The translations under genes were made by a program, and so were the position numbers. A DNA stretch of 64,000 bases from Planctomycetaceae bacterium. GTDB lineage: Bacteria; Planctomycetota; Planctomycetia; Pirellulales; Thermoguttaceae. Where the stretch lies: assembly GCA_012719125.1 (NCBI GenBank), contig JAAYAY010000321.1:1-64000 (forward strand), in the 5' to 3' direction. Below are positions 27,060 to 35,383 of this stretch, piece by piece (position 1 is the first letter of the stretch; each line of letters starts with the position of its first letter). The notes under the pieces are model-generated. The model saw only the letters and a program-made list of their open reading frames with translations, ran no database searches and was not told where the DNA came from.

Positions 27060-29024
27060 ATGGAACCGACGGAAGGAAACGGATGGCCGAAGTGGCTGGC
27101 CCCGCTGGGAGTCGTGGTAATCCTGCTGGCAAGCGTTCTCCTCGCTCGCCTGCACAGTTTCCTTCTGTTTCACTGGCTGGTCGAGTTCTTCAGCATCGTG
27201 GTGGCCTTCGGCGTGTTCACGATCTTCTGGAACGCCCGGCATTTTCTCGACAACGGCTGCTTCCTGTTCGTCGGCGTCGGTTACCTGTTCGTCGGGTTGA
27301 TCGATCTGCTGCACGCGCTGGCCTATGACGGAATGAGCGTTTTTGCCGTCGACGACGCCAATCTGGCTACGCAGCTCTGGCTGGCTGGACGCTTCGTTCA
27401 GGCGGCGTCGTTTCTGGCTGCTCCGCTGTTCCTGCGGCACCGCTTCGATGCCCGCGTGATTCTCGCAATTTACGCGGTGGCGGTCGCCCTGCTGCTGGCC
27501 ACGATCTTGTACTGGCAAGTGTTTCCCATCTGCTACGACTCGGGCCTCACCCTGTTCAAGATCTACAGCGAGTACGCTGTCTGTCTCGTGATGCTTGCTG
27601 CCCTGGGGTTCATGTACCAACGCCGAGAGGAACTCGATCCCCGCGTGCTCGATCTCCTGTCGGTCACGATCTGTATCACGATCGCGTCAGAAATCGCTTT
27701 CACCTTCTACACCGACGTGACCGGCACGGCGAATCTGATCGGCCATTGTTTGAAGATGGTCGCCTCCTACGCCATGTACGTAGCCTTCGTCGAGGTGGGA
27801 CTGACCCATCCCTACTCGGTGCTGTTCCGCAACATGCGCGAGAGCGAACAGCGGCTTCGCGAAATCAACGAAACCCTCGAACAGCGCGTGGCGGAGCGGA
27901 CCCTCGTCGCCGAGCAGCGGGCGATCCAACTCCGGGCGCTGGCCGCCGAACTGGCCCTGACCGAACAGCGCGAGCACAGGCGGCTCGCCCAGATTCTTCA
28001 CGATCACCTGCAACAACTCCTGGTGGCCGCCAAATTGAAAGTCGGACTGCTGAAGAAACGCGTGGAGATCGAAGAACATCGCAGCCGGCTGGGGCGAGTC
28101 GACGAGTTGCTCGACCAGTCGATCACCGTGTCACGATCGCTGACGGTGGAACTCAGCCCGCCCGTCCTCTATGACGCCGGGTTTCAGGCGGCCCTCCAGT
28201 GGCTGGGCCGGCGGATGCAGGAGAAACACGGGTTCTGCGTCGAGGTTGAAGCCGAATCGGACGTCGAACCGGCCACCGAGGATCTGCGGATCTTCCTTTT
28301 CGGCGCCGTCCGCGAACTGCTGTTCAACGTGGTCAAGCACGGCGGGACCTCGGCCGCTACCGTTCGGTTGTCGGCAGCGGGCGAAAGCGACCTGCAAATC
28401 GCGGTGGAAGACCAGGGCGTCGGCATGGTTCCCGGCAGCGGCGAAGCCAACCTCTCCGAATCGGGTTTCGGCCTGTTCAGTATTCGCGAACGGTTGGAAA
28501 TGCTCGGCGGCCGGCTGGAAATCTATTCGTCCGTCAATCAGGGGACGCGGATTGTCCTCACCGTACCCGGCGGCCTGGACCGCAAGAGTCATCAGCCCAG
28601 CGCTGCCGCCGCGCCCACAGAGCGGCACCCGGATGACGCCGGCGACGAAGCGGAACCGAAATCGATTCTCCGCATTCTACTCGCCGACGACCACAAGATG
28701 TTCCGACAGGGACTGGCCAACCTGTTGCGAGAACAAGCCAATCTGGAGGTGGTCGGCGAGGCAGGCGACGGCCTGGCAGCCGTCAAACTGGCCCAGGAGC
28801 TTCGCCCCGACGTGATCGTTATGGACCTGGCCATGCCCGAACTCAACGGGATCGAGGCCACCCGCCGCGTGCGAGAGTTTCTGCCGGACGTTCGCGTAGT
28901 GGGGCTTTCGATGCACGAGGAGGACGACATGGCCCGGGCCATGCTCGACGCCGGCGCCGACGTCTATCTGCGAAAAGACGGTTCGCTGGAACGGCTCGTC
29001 GAAGCCATCCGCAACGGCGGATAA
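27060..29024 (+). CDS. Hybrid histidine kinase with MASE3-like sensor and C-terminal receiver
   Basis: The 654-residue membrane protein has about seven TM helices in residues 15-235 that match the MASE3 sensor pattern (GYLFVGLIDLLHALAYDGM). A coiled coil (SEQRLREINETLEQRVAERT) leads to a HisKA_3 dimerisation domain with RRLAQILHDHLQQLL, a HATPase with FGAVRELLFNVVKHGG and FGLFSIRERLEMLGG, and a receiver domain from about residue 538 (ILLADDHKMFRQG, phosphoacceptor Asp in VIVMDLAMPELNG, Lys in VYLRKDGS). The protein ends right after the receiver, so the LuxR-type output normally following such receivers is absent. ATG 27060 has GAGGA upstream and replaces the longer frame from 26961. Confidence 0.9.
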   Translation: MEPTEGNGWPKWLAPLGVVVILLASVLLARLHSFLLFHWLVEFFSIVVAFGVFTIFWNARHFLDNGCFLFVGVGYLFVGLIDLLHALAYDGMSVFAVDDANLATQLWLAGRFVQAASFLAAPLFLRHRFDARVILAIYAVAVALLLATILYWQVFPICYDSGLTLFKIYSEYAVCLVMLAALGFMYQRREELDPRVLDLLSVTICITIASEIAFTFYTDVTGTANLIGHCLKMVASYAMYVAFVEVGLTHPYSVLFRNMRESEQRLREINETLEQRVAERTLVAEQRAIQLRALAAELALTEQREHRRLAQILHDHLQQLLVAAKLKVGLLKKRVEIEEHRSRLGRVDELLDQSITVSRSLTVELSPPVLYDAGFQAALQWLGRRMQEKHGFCVEVEAESDVEPATEDLRIFLFGAVRELLFNVVKHGGTSAATVRLSAAGESDLQIAVEDQGVGMVPGSGEANLSESGFGLFSIRERLEMLGGRLEIYSSVNQGTRIVLTVPGGLDRKSHQPSAAAAPTERHPDDAGDEAEPKSILRILLADDHKMFRQGLANLLREQANLEVVGEAGDGLAAVKLAQELRPDVIVMDLAMPELNGIEATRRVREFLPDVRVVGLSMHEEDDMARAMLDAGADVYLRKDGSLERLVEAIRNGG

Positions 29025-29174
29025 CCGACGCTCTTGGCCGTGGAGCCTGCCTCGTACGGGAACAGATCGCCGGTCCGCACCGGCGGTTCGCCTGCCCCAT
29101 CACTTTACACCCGGCCCAGCTTCGGCCATACTGGAACATGAGGGTGAACTTGCCATAGACGCGAGGTGTTCGCC

Positions 29175-30101
29175 GTGAGCGATTCCGAGCCTAGGCGGCC
29201 TGTCGTCAGGAAGCCGAAGCGGCGTTTCCAGTTCGGCGTGAAGACGTTGCTGACGCTGCCGGTCTACGTGGCCGGCTTCTGTGCCGTCGGCGTGTGGTTC
29301 GGTTGGCCCCTGGCTGTTCTCAGCCTGACGATACCGGTCGTGATCCTCTGCCGCCGCTACGATGCCACGCTCGTGGAGACCGCTACTCTGGTGGTCGTCC
29401 TGGGAATGCTTTCCGCCTTGGTATTGCCGCCCGTCAGCACAGGCCACCCTTCCCGACGAAGATCAACCTGTATCGACAACCTCAGCGTAATCGGCAGAAC
29501 GATACTCCGGTACGAGGCCGAAACCGGCCAACTGCCGCCGCCGTGGACCGCAGACGAGAGCGGGCAGCCGTTGGCCAGTTGGCGGACGATGATACTCCAT
29601 TACCTGGCCCGCACCGAGATCTACGTTCACTACCGACTCGCCGAACCGTGGAACAGTCCGAGCAACTCCGAACTCGCACGTCTCACTCTCCGCATCTATC
29701 AATGTCCTGACGATCCCCAGGCGTCTCCAAACCGCACCAGCTACCTGGCGGTCGTCGGTCCCGGCACGGTCTGGTCGACGGAAGAACGGGTGCGGCTCGC
29801 CGATATCGACGATCCGAGCCGCACGATCCTGCTCGTGGAAGTCGCGGCATCGGGCGTGTGCTGGGCCGAACCCCGTGATCTTACCCTTGAAGAAGCCCTG
29901 CAAGGGATCAACCCGCCGGGCGGCGGTGGAATATCGAGCCGTCATCGGGGCGGCGTGAACGTTCTCTTTGCAGATGGGCATGTGGAGTTCTTGAGCGATC
30001 GGACGACGCCGGAAGAATTGCGGGGTCTCCTGACGTTTGAGAAGGCACCGATTGTCGGTAGACGCGGCGGTTCCGAGGGAACTTCTGAAAAAGGTCGTTA
30101 G
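29175..30101 (+). CDS. DUF1559-type protein with two TM segments
   Basis: The 308-residue protein starts with a basic segment followed by hydrophobic helices (LLTLPVYVAGFCAVGVWFGW and ETATLVVVLGMLSALVLPP) instead of a prepilin signal. The second part follows the DUF1559 pattern: a STCIDNLSVIGRTILRYEAE stretch, then CPDDPQASPNRTSYLAVVG, and the H-X9-DG type signature HRGGVNVLFADGHVEFL near the C-terminus. It is likely a membrane relative of the DUF1559 proteins; its role is not known. GTG 29175 has GAGG about 8 nt upstream; GTG 29166 is a second option. Confidence 0.75.
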   Translation: MSDSEPRRPVVRKPKRRFQFGVKTLLTLPVYVAGFCAVGVWFGWPLAVLSLTIPVVILCRRYDATLVETATLVVVLGMLSALVLPPVSTGHPSRRRSTCIDNLSVIGRTILRYEAETGQLPPPWTADESGQPLASWRTMILHYLARTEIYVHYRLAEPWNSPSNSELARLTLRIYQCPDDPQASPNRTSYLAVVGPGTVWSTEERVRLADIDDPSRTILLVEVAASGVCWAEPRDLTLEEALQGINPPGGGGISSRHRGGVNVLFADGHVEFLSDRTTPEELRGLLTFEKAPIVGRRGGSEGTSEKGR

Positions 30102-30306
30102 GCACCGTTGGAGCAGCATGGAATGGCCTCGTCTACGGCAGCAGGTTAAGCGAGGGATGGGATGATCGCGGGGTCTTGATGCCGCTGTCGCGGTCAAAAC
30201 CATATTTCCACGTATCACGCAAGGCCATTTGCGCCTTCTGCGTACGAGACGGCGACTGGAACTCCCGGGCGGGTCGGATTATCATGCGGACTATGGAGAA
30301 AATCGC

Positions 30307-31359
30307 ATGATGATCAAGAGATTCTGCCGGCTTGTCGCGGTCCTGTTTCTGCTCTCACTGTCGATCGGGTCGTTGGCGGCCGAGGAACGGCTGACGGCGG
30401 CGCCGGAGGGATCGTTCAGCGTGGTGCTGATCCCCGACACGCAGGCCTATCACGGCGCCGACACCAAGGCCCAGCCCGACAGCACCGATCGGGTGACCAA
30501 CCGGATCTTCGACGCTCACGTGCGGTGGATCGCCGGCAATATCGATCGGCAGAACATCGCGTTCGTCAGCCACGTGGGCGACATCGTCGACAAGAACGTT
30601 CCCAGCCAATGGGAGGTCGCCCGGGCGTGCATGGACGTGCTGCACGGCAAGGTCCCCTACGGAATCTCGGTCGGCAACCACGACATGACCTCGAAAGGCG
30701 ACTCGTCCCTGTTTCAGGAGTACTTCCCGCGAGCGCGATTCGAAGGGCTCGACTGGTATGGCGGCAGCTACGGAGGCTCGCCGCGCGATCCGCAGGTCTC
30801 GGGCAACAACGCCAACAGCTTTCAGCTATTCTCGGCCGGCGGAATGGACTTTCTGTTCCTGCACCTGGAGTGCAACGCACCGGACGACGTGCTCCAGTGG
30901 GCCAACGGCGTCCTGGACGAACACCCGCAGCGTCGGGCGATGATCACCACGCACATGGGTTGGGGGCCGGCGGAGAAGCCCAAGAGCAACGAGGAGTTCC
31001 TCTCTGCGCCGAAAGGCCGCATGCGGTGGTTGAAGATTCACGGCAAGCGGGGTAACACGCCTCAGCAGATGTGGGAGAAGTGTTACTGCAAGCACGAAAA
31101 CCTGTTTGCGGTCTTTTCGGGCGATCAGAGCCGGACCCAGGCGATCCGTGCGGCCACGCCCGGCGATCGCGGCAACGTCGTGCACGAACTCCTTCAGGAT
31201 TACAGCACGGGCTGGCTGCGGCTCTATCGATTTCTGCCCGCCGACGACTGCATTCGCGTGTTCACCTTCGACCCGAACACGGAAGAGCTTTGCGAGGGAA
31301 CGGATCGAGTTCCCAACAAGGGAGAACACCAGTTCGCGATCGCTTACGACATGGACTAA
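30307..31359 (+). CDS. Secreted calcineurin-like metallophosphoesterase
   Basis: The 350-residue protein has a signal peptide (FCRLVAVLFLLSLSIGSLAA). Metal-binding motifs of the calcineurin-like fold are in order: VVLIPDTQAY (D-x-Q), SHVGDIVDK (GD), SVGNHDM (GNHD) and TTHMGWG. The substrate is unknown; exported members act on phosphoesters or nucleotides. ATG 30307 is favoured over an earlier start at 30229 because the leader begins there with MMIKRF and a GGAG lies upstream. The end faces the sugar-isomerase-like gene. Confidence 0.85.
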   Translation: MMIKRFCRLVAVLFLLSLSIGSLAAEERLTAAPEGSFSVVLIPDTQAYHGADTKAQPDSTDRVTNRIFDAHVRWIAGNIDRQNIAFVSHVGDIVDKNVPSQWEVARACMDVLHGKVPYGISVGNHDMTSKGDSSLFQEYFPRARFEGLDWYGGSYGGSPRDPQVSGNNANSFQLFSAGGMDFLFLHLECNAPDDVLQWANGVLDEHPQRRAMITTHMGWGPAEKPKSNEEFLSAPKGRMRWLKIHGKRGNTPQQMWEKCYCKHENLFAVFSGDQSRTQAIRAATPGDRGNVVHELLQDYSTGWLRLYRFLPADDCIRVFTFDPNTEELCEGTDRVPNKGEHQFAIAYDMD

Positions 31360-31377
31360 GGGACGACTGGCACAAAC

Positions 31378-32265
31378 CTATTGCTTGTTCGTTTCTCGCG
31401 GCGTCTGCCAGGATTTCCAGGTCTTCATCGATCTGGTGAGATGTTCGCGGGTGTCGTCGGGGATGCCATAGCACATCAGTCCGACGGGACCACGGTAGTC
31501 AATGTCCCTCAGAACGCCCAGTAATGCCCGGTTGTCGAAATCGCCCCGGTCGAGGGGTTGGATCAGGCCGTTCGTCCAGGCGTTGGAGCCAAGCTGGGCG
31601 CCGTTGATGGTCACGGCAAAGATTCGCTCGGCGTTTTCGCGGAGCACGGTGCGATAGTCCTTGTCGCCGTCGACCTTGAGCCAGTGGCAGAGGTTGAAGT
31701 TGACGCCCACATTCGGCCGGTCGACCTTCTTGACCACTTCGAGTGCAAACAAGAGGCTTTCCGTCCAGTCGTTGACATGGTGGTAGATGGAGATGCGCAA
31801 GTCGGACCCGGCGGCCACGTCGCCCAGTTCGCGGAGGATCTCGACGGCCCGGTCCATGCCCTTGGGATCGCCGGGCGGAAGGCCGCGGATCAGAACGGCG
31901 ACAGTGACGGGCCGTCCCTTGAGTTTGGCGATCGCTTCGGGCATGCGCGGGTCGTAGGCCGCCTTGGCCGGGTCGAGGTTGACCGTCGTGTGGACGAGGT
32001 GGAGTTCCAGTCCGGCCTCGTCCAATGCACGGAGGTTCTTATCCATCTCCTCGCCGAACCACAGGGGGTAGCCGGCGCCGTCGAAACCCAGCTCTTTGAG
32101 CAATCTGGCCTGATCGGGAATCGAGGGATTGGGCACAGCCGGCAGATCCATGCAGAAGCCGTAAAGCTTGGGCAAGGAGGTCTGCTCCTCTTGGGCCCGG
32201 GCAGATTGTCCGAAAACCGCGACGGCGACGATTGCTGTTGGCAGGAGTATGTGACGGCAAAGCAT
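31378..32265 (-). CDS. Exported sugar isomerase/epimerase-like TIM-barrel protein
   Basis: The 295-residue protein has a Sec leader (LPTAIVAVAVFGQSARAQ). The mature part resembles the xylose isomerase-like TIM barrel (AP endonuclease family 2): SIPDQARLLKELGFDGAGY at the start, ISIYHHVNDWTES, VGVNFNLCHWLKVDGD and GPVGLMCYGIPDDTREHLTRS. Metal ligands are probably the His and Glu residues of these strands. Many planctomycete members are exported and have unknown sugar substrates. It is convergent with the phosphoesterase gene, 18 bp apart. Confidence 0.82.
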   Translation of the reverse strand: MLCRHILLPTAIVAVAVFGQSARAQEEQTSLPKLYGFCMDLPAVPNPSIPDQARLLKELGFDGAGYPLWFGEEMDKNLRALDEAGLELHLVHTTVNLDPAKAAYDPRMPEAIAKLKGRPVTVAVLIRGLPPGDPKGMDRAVEILRELGDVAAGSDLRISIYHHVNDWTESLLFALEVVKKVDRPNVGVNFNLCHWLKVDGDKDYRTVLRENAERIFAVTINGAQLGSNAWTNGLIQPLDRGDFDNRALLGVLRDIDYRGPVGLMCYGIPDDTREHLTRSMKTWKSWQTPRETNKQ

Positions 32266-32666
32266 GGGGCAACTCCAACTTCCAGAGTGAGCGGCAGAAT
32301 CCGTGGCAATCGCAGGGGCTGTGCAGAGGCTGCTATCAGACTAACAATCGAGGCGATTGAATTCAATGAATGGGAGACAGACAACCGCTCAAAGCTCATT
32401 GCTCACGGCTCAAAGCTCCTTTTCGGCCCCATTCCGGCCTCATTCCCGCGGCTGCCCGGGCATCCGGCACTCTGGGTGGCATCGCCGGGGGTCTATAACG
32501 CACTCTGTCCTATCAAGCAACCGGTCTGAGTCTCTGAGGAGCGACTTCGCCGCTCTTGAGATAGACAGGTAGCGTTCTGGGTTCGTAGATGGTAAATTAA
32601 GACTACTATTGCTGACGGTTTGGATGCCTCTTCTTTCAACGGCGTACTCAACGGAAGTCTGCCGTC
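32266..32666. other. Divergent intergenic region with repeat units
   Basis: No gene is supported in these 401 bp. At 32387-32424 there are direct repeats of the type GCTCAAAGCTCATTGCTCACGG, related to the repeat at 54574-54676 (family F). The last 100 bp before the ATPase-like gene are AT-rich and probably hold its promoter (for example around GTAAATTAAGACTACTATTG near 32592). Confidence 0.55.
32387..32424. repeat. CTCAAAGCTC-type repeat, family F, copy 1
   Basis: Two units CTCAAAGCTC lie 20 bp apart with a CTCACGG between them. The same wording recurs as an inverted pair at 54574-54676 after the MMPL gene. Confidence 0.5.
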
Positions 32667-33971
32667 ATGAACGACTTCGACGGTCTGTTGGCTCAAGTCC
32701 GCGAGACGAGTATCCATAGGGCGACGACTACCGAGACGTACGCTGAACTCTATCGGCAACTGCTGTGCGATTCCCTGCAGCACAATGCGTCGCATATCCA
32801 CTTGCATTGTTCTCCGACCGAATTGGTCATTCGGTACCGAGTGCTCGACAAACTGCGACTGCGCGCCATCCTGCCCGTCGAAGCCTCCGATGGCCTGTAT
32901 AAGGCGATCAAGCAGCAATTTCATCTCGACCAATTCGAGCGCCGGCGCACACAGGATGGACGAACCGTCTATCAAGCGGAAGGTGGCAAGCGATCGATTC
33001 GCGTGTCGATTATCTATGCGTTACACGGCCCCGCCGGTGTCCTGGCCTGGGAAAAGCACGACCAGAAGTGCCTTCAACTTCACGAATTGGGGCTTCTGGC
33101 CGACCAGGAAGCTCTCTTCAATCAGATGCTTCGGCATCGACGAGGGTTTCTCGTCGTTTCGGGATATGGTCGGGCGGGCCGGCGGACCCTCGGGCACGCG
33201 GCACTCCTGGCGGCTAAAAGCGACGGACGAGAAGTTCTGTCCCTTGAATGGGGGCCGAGCCGTCCCTTGCCTGGAATCCTCCAGTGCGACGTAAGCGGCC
33301 CATCCGGCGTTAGCCAGTTGGACTGGATTCTGGCTGCCTTGCGCCGAAGGCCGGACGCCGTCTTCATTGAATACGCCGGAAACCAGGATACGATTGGCGA
33401 GCTGATTGCGGCGGCGCGAGGCAGTTGTCTTGTGGTGGTGTCTATGGAACGAGGCTTCGAGCACCTGATCGACTATCTGCGATGTAAAGCGATTCCGCGA
33501 TCGGTGTCGACGCAAGCTGTGTTGGGGGGTGTTGGGCAGCGTCTCATACCGCGTGTCTGCTCCAATTGCACAACGATCTACACGCCCAAGGACTCGGAAC
33601 TCCGACAACTGAGGATTCGTTGCGAGGCCCCGTCGAGGCTTTCCTTTGCACGAGGGACGGGCTGTTCGGAGTGCCGGGGGACCGGTCGCAGCGGATTCGT
33701 CGGCGTACACGAAGTTGCGGTGATGAACGACGATCTGCGAACCATGTTTCTCCAAAAGAGTCCGCCGGAGGCTATTCGTCAACATTTGCTCGATCGCGGT
33801 ATGACGACGTACTATGAGTCGACCATTCAGAAGCTGGTTGCGCGAGAAATCGCAAGCACCGCAGCCGTTGCGTATTGCCAGCATCTCTGGCGAGAGCTAA
33901 AGGGTTGGATCACGGTCGACCCAGACTCAGGACTAGCGAGACGGACCGATCGGTCGGATCTCGAGCACTGA
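32667..33971 (+). CDS. Degenerate GspE/PilB-like secretion ATPase homologue
   Basis: The 434-residue protein follows the T2SS/T4P assembly ATPase plan. The N-terminal part (SLQHNASHIHLHCSPTELVIRYRVLDKL) is the N2 domain. The position of Walker A reads VVSGYGRAGRRTL (about 163-175) instead of GPTGSGKTTT: the catalytic Lys is missing. The Asp box is SLEWGP, and the Walker B region is RRRPDAVFIEYAGNQDTIGELIAAARG, with Tyr after the Glu. The Zn-binding Cys pairs CSNC and CSEC of PilB/GspE are kept, as is LGGVGQRLIPRVC. So it is probably not an active ATPase but could still bind ATPase hexamers. A STAS gene follows 100 bp downstream. Confidence 0.82.
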   Translation: MNDFDGLLAQVRETSIHRATTTETYAELYRQLLCDSLQHNASHIHLHCSPTELVIRYRVLDKLRLRAILPVEASDGLYKAIKQQFHLDQFERRRTQDGRTVYQAEGGKRSIRVSIIYALHGPAGVLAWEKHDQKCLQLHELGLLADQEALFNQMLRHRRGFLVVSGYGRAGRRTLGHAALLAAKSDGREVLSLEWGPSRPLPGILQCDVSGPSGVSQLDWILAALRRRPDAVFIEYAGNQDTIGELIAAARGSCLVVVSMERGFEHLIDYLRCKAIPRSVSTQAVLGGVGQRLIPRVCSNCTTIYTPKDSELRQLRIRCEAPSRLSFARGTGCSECRGTGRSGFVGVHEVAVMNDDLRTMFLQKSPPEAIRQHLLDRGMTTYYESTIQKLVAREIASTAAVAYCQHLWRELKGWITVDPDSGLARRTDRSDLEH

Positions 33972-34072
33972 CGTCAAAAGAGATTGAGGCACCGCAGAGG
34001 TGTTGACGGCGACCTGCCGTTCGGGTTGTGGATACGCATCTGGCGGCGCAGGTGCAAAGGGGGTGCCGATCG

Positions 34073-34483
34073 ATGGATGACCAGCGACGGTATGAGCGAG
34101 TCCGAATCGAGGACCAACACGCGGCCTTGGTGGTCTATTTCAACAGTTCCAGGATCGATTGCGGAGCGGAGCTTGAAGAAACCGGCAGGGAACTGGTGGC
34201 AATCGTCGAGGTGGCGGCGAGCATGCGCAGGCCCATGCTGTTGAGTTTTCGCGGTGTCGAGAGTATTTCGTCGGCACTTGTCGGCAAGCTGATCATCGTT
34301 CACAAGAAAGCGAAAACCGCGGGTGTCGCATGGCGCCTGTGCGAAGCGTCTCCTCCCGTTGCCGAGGTATTCCGCAGGAGTTGGCCGGGTGACGGTCCGG
34401 CGGGCGTGTTCGCAGTGCCCAAGCCGCCACCCAGAACTGACGGTGGAAGGGCGTATCCGGAGTACGACGACGAGGACGCTTGA
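34073..34483 (+). CDS. STAS-like (anti-sigma factor antagonist type) protein
   Basis: The 136-residue protein shows a STAS-like pattern: VVYFNSSRIDCGAELEETGRE, LLSFRGVESISSALVGKLI (with a Ser at the place phosphorylated in antagonists) and AKTAGVAWRLCEASPPVAEVF. The C-terminus is Pro/Gly-rich and acidic. It may regulate a partner-switching system or bind a nucleotide. ATG 34073 has AAGGGGG upstream and starts MDDQRRYERV; the longer frame from 34028 is less likely. It follows the ATPase-like gene in the same direction and may act with it. Confidence 0.65.
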   Translation: MDDQRRYERVRIEDQHAALVVYFNSSRIDCGAELEETGRELVAIVEVAASMRRPMLLSFRGVESISSALVGKLIIVHKKAKTAGVAWRLCEASPPVAEVFRRSWPGDGPAGVFAVPKPPPRTDGGRAYPEYDDEDA

Positions 34484-34516
34484 CGCCGGCATCATGCGTT
34501 GGCAGAAGGTTGGCTG

Positions 34517-34717
34517 CTACGGCTCCTCGACGCCGCTGTCGCCGGCCGGTTCTTCCGCCTGCGGGTGCGTCGCGTCGTATTCGTCGTAGAGCGTGCTCGG
34601 ACACTCCTCTTCGACGCCGCAGCTTGGACAGACCATGCGGATGAGATCGGAACTGCTGAGCTTGAGATGGTTCCGCTCGCACATCTCAATCAGTTCGTGC
34701 AGGTGTTTGCAGGGCAT
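34517..34717 (-). CDS. Small zinc-ribbon-like protein
   Basis: A 66-residue protein starting MPCKHLHELIEMCERNHLKL. Two Cys pairs can be seen: CKH near the N-terminus and RMVCPSCGVEEECPS, which may form a small zinc site. The acidic C-terminus is QAEEPAGDSGVEEP. I recall similar short proteins in other planctomycetes, without known function. ATG 34717 gives the conserved start; a TTG at 34750 would add 11 residues. It is convergent with the STAS gene. Confidence 0.6.
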   Translation of the reverse strand: MPCKHLHELIEMCERNHLKLSSSDLIRMVCPSCGVEEECPSTLYDEYDATHPQAEEPAGDSGVEEP

Positions 34718-34880
34718 CGTGGGGGGCGCCTGGAGGAAATGAATCGCCAAACTCCGGAAGTTATTGGTATTCTACCACCTCCGGCAACGGGGCCCCTGCG
34801 AGTGAGTCGCCGGGCTGGACGTCCCCGGGTCCTGCGATACACTGGAGTGCTTCGTTCCTGTACTCTCTGGGAGGGTCGCC

Positions 34881-35300
34881 GTGGCCTGGATTCAACGCGA
34901 TTTGCAGTTGCCGCCGTTCGCAGCCGGCATTCACCCGATCACCCGCGAAATCCTGGAGGCTCTGCCGGAAATTCAGGGAATCAAGGCGGGCCTGCTTCAC
35001 GTCTTCATCCTGCATACCTCGGCGTCGCTCACGCTCAACGAGAACGCCGACCCGGACGTGCCCGACGATCTCTACCGGGCCCTGGACGCCATTGCTCCGG
35101 AGGACTTCCCCTACGCCCACACGATCGAAGGGCCCGACGACATGCCGGCCCATGTGAAGGTCTCGCTGACCGACAGCGGGCTCACCATTCCGATCGGCGC
35201 CGGCCGGCTCCGGCTGGGCACCTGGCAGGGGATCTTCCTCTGCGAATACCGTCGCAGCCCCCACCGCCGCCACCTGGTGCTCACCCTGCAGGGCGAGTAA
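34881..35300 (+). CDS. yjbQ: YjbQ/UPF0047 family protein
   Basis: The 139-residue protein matches the YjbQ/UPF0047 family, named secondary thiamine-phosphate synthase because overproduced E. coli YjbQ has weak thiamine phosphate synthase activity; the main role is unknown. Seen: GIKAGLLHVFILHTSASLTLNENADPDV, the conserved HVKVSLTDSGLTIPIGAGRLRLGTWQGIFLCEYR and the trimer-forming core strands. GTG 34881 has GGGAGG upstream with 5 nt spacing. It ends just before the perfect hairpin at 35304. Confidence 0.9.
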   Translation: MAWIQRDLQLPPFAAGIHPITREILEALPEIQGIKAGLLHVFILHTSASLTLNENADPDVPDDLYRALDAIAPEDFPYAHTIEGPDDMPAHVKVSLTDSGLTIPIGAGRLRLGTWQGIFLCEYRRSPHRRHLVLTLQGE

Positions 35301-35303
35301 AGA

Positions 35304-35379
35304 AAAAAGGGGTCAGGACTCTTTGATTTTGCGGGTTATGTCGCAGGCGTGCAAAATCAAAGAGTCCTGACCCCTTTTT
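35304..35379. repeat. Perfect 27-bp inverted repeat (GGGGTCAGGACTC type), family G
   Basis: The arms 35304-35330 and 35353-35379 are perfectly complementary (27 of 27), around a 22-nt loop GCGGGTTATG...GGCGTGC. The left arm starts with a run of A and the right arm ends in TTTTT, so it works as a terminator on both strands between yjbQ (+) and the desulfurase gene (-). I recall similar GGGGTCAGGACTC palindromes from other planctomycete genomes, which suggests a mobile or REP-like origin. Confidence 0.9.
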
Positions 35380-35383
35380 GATG

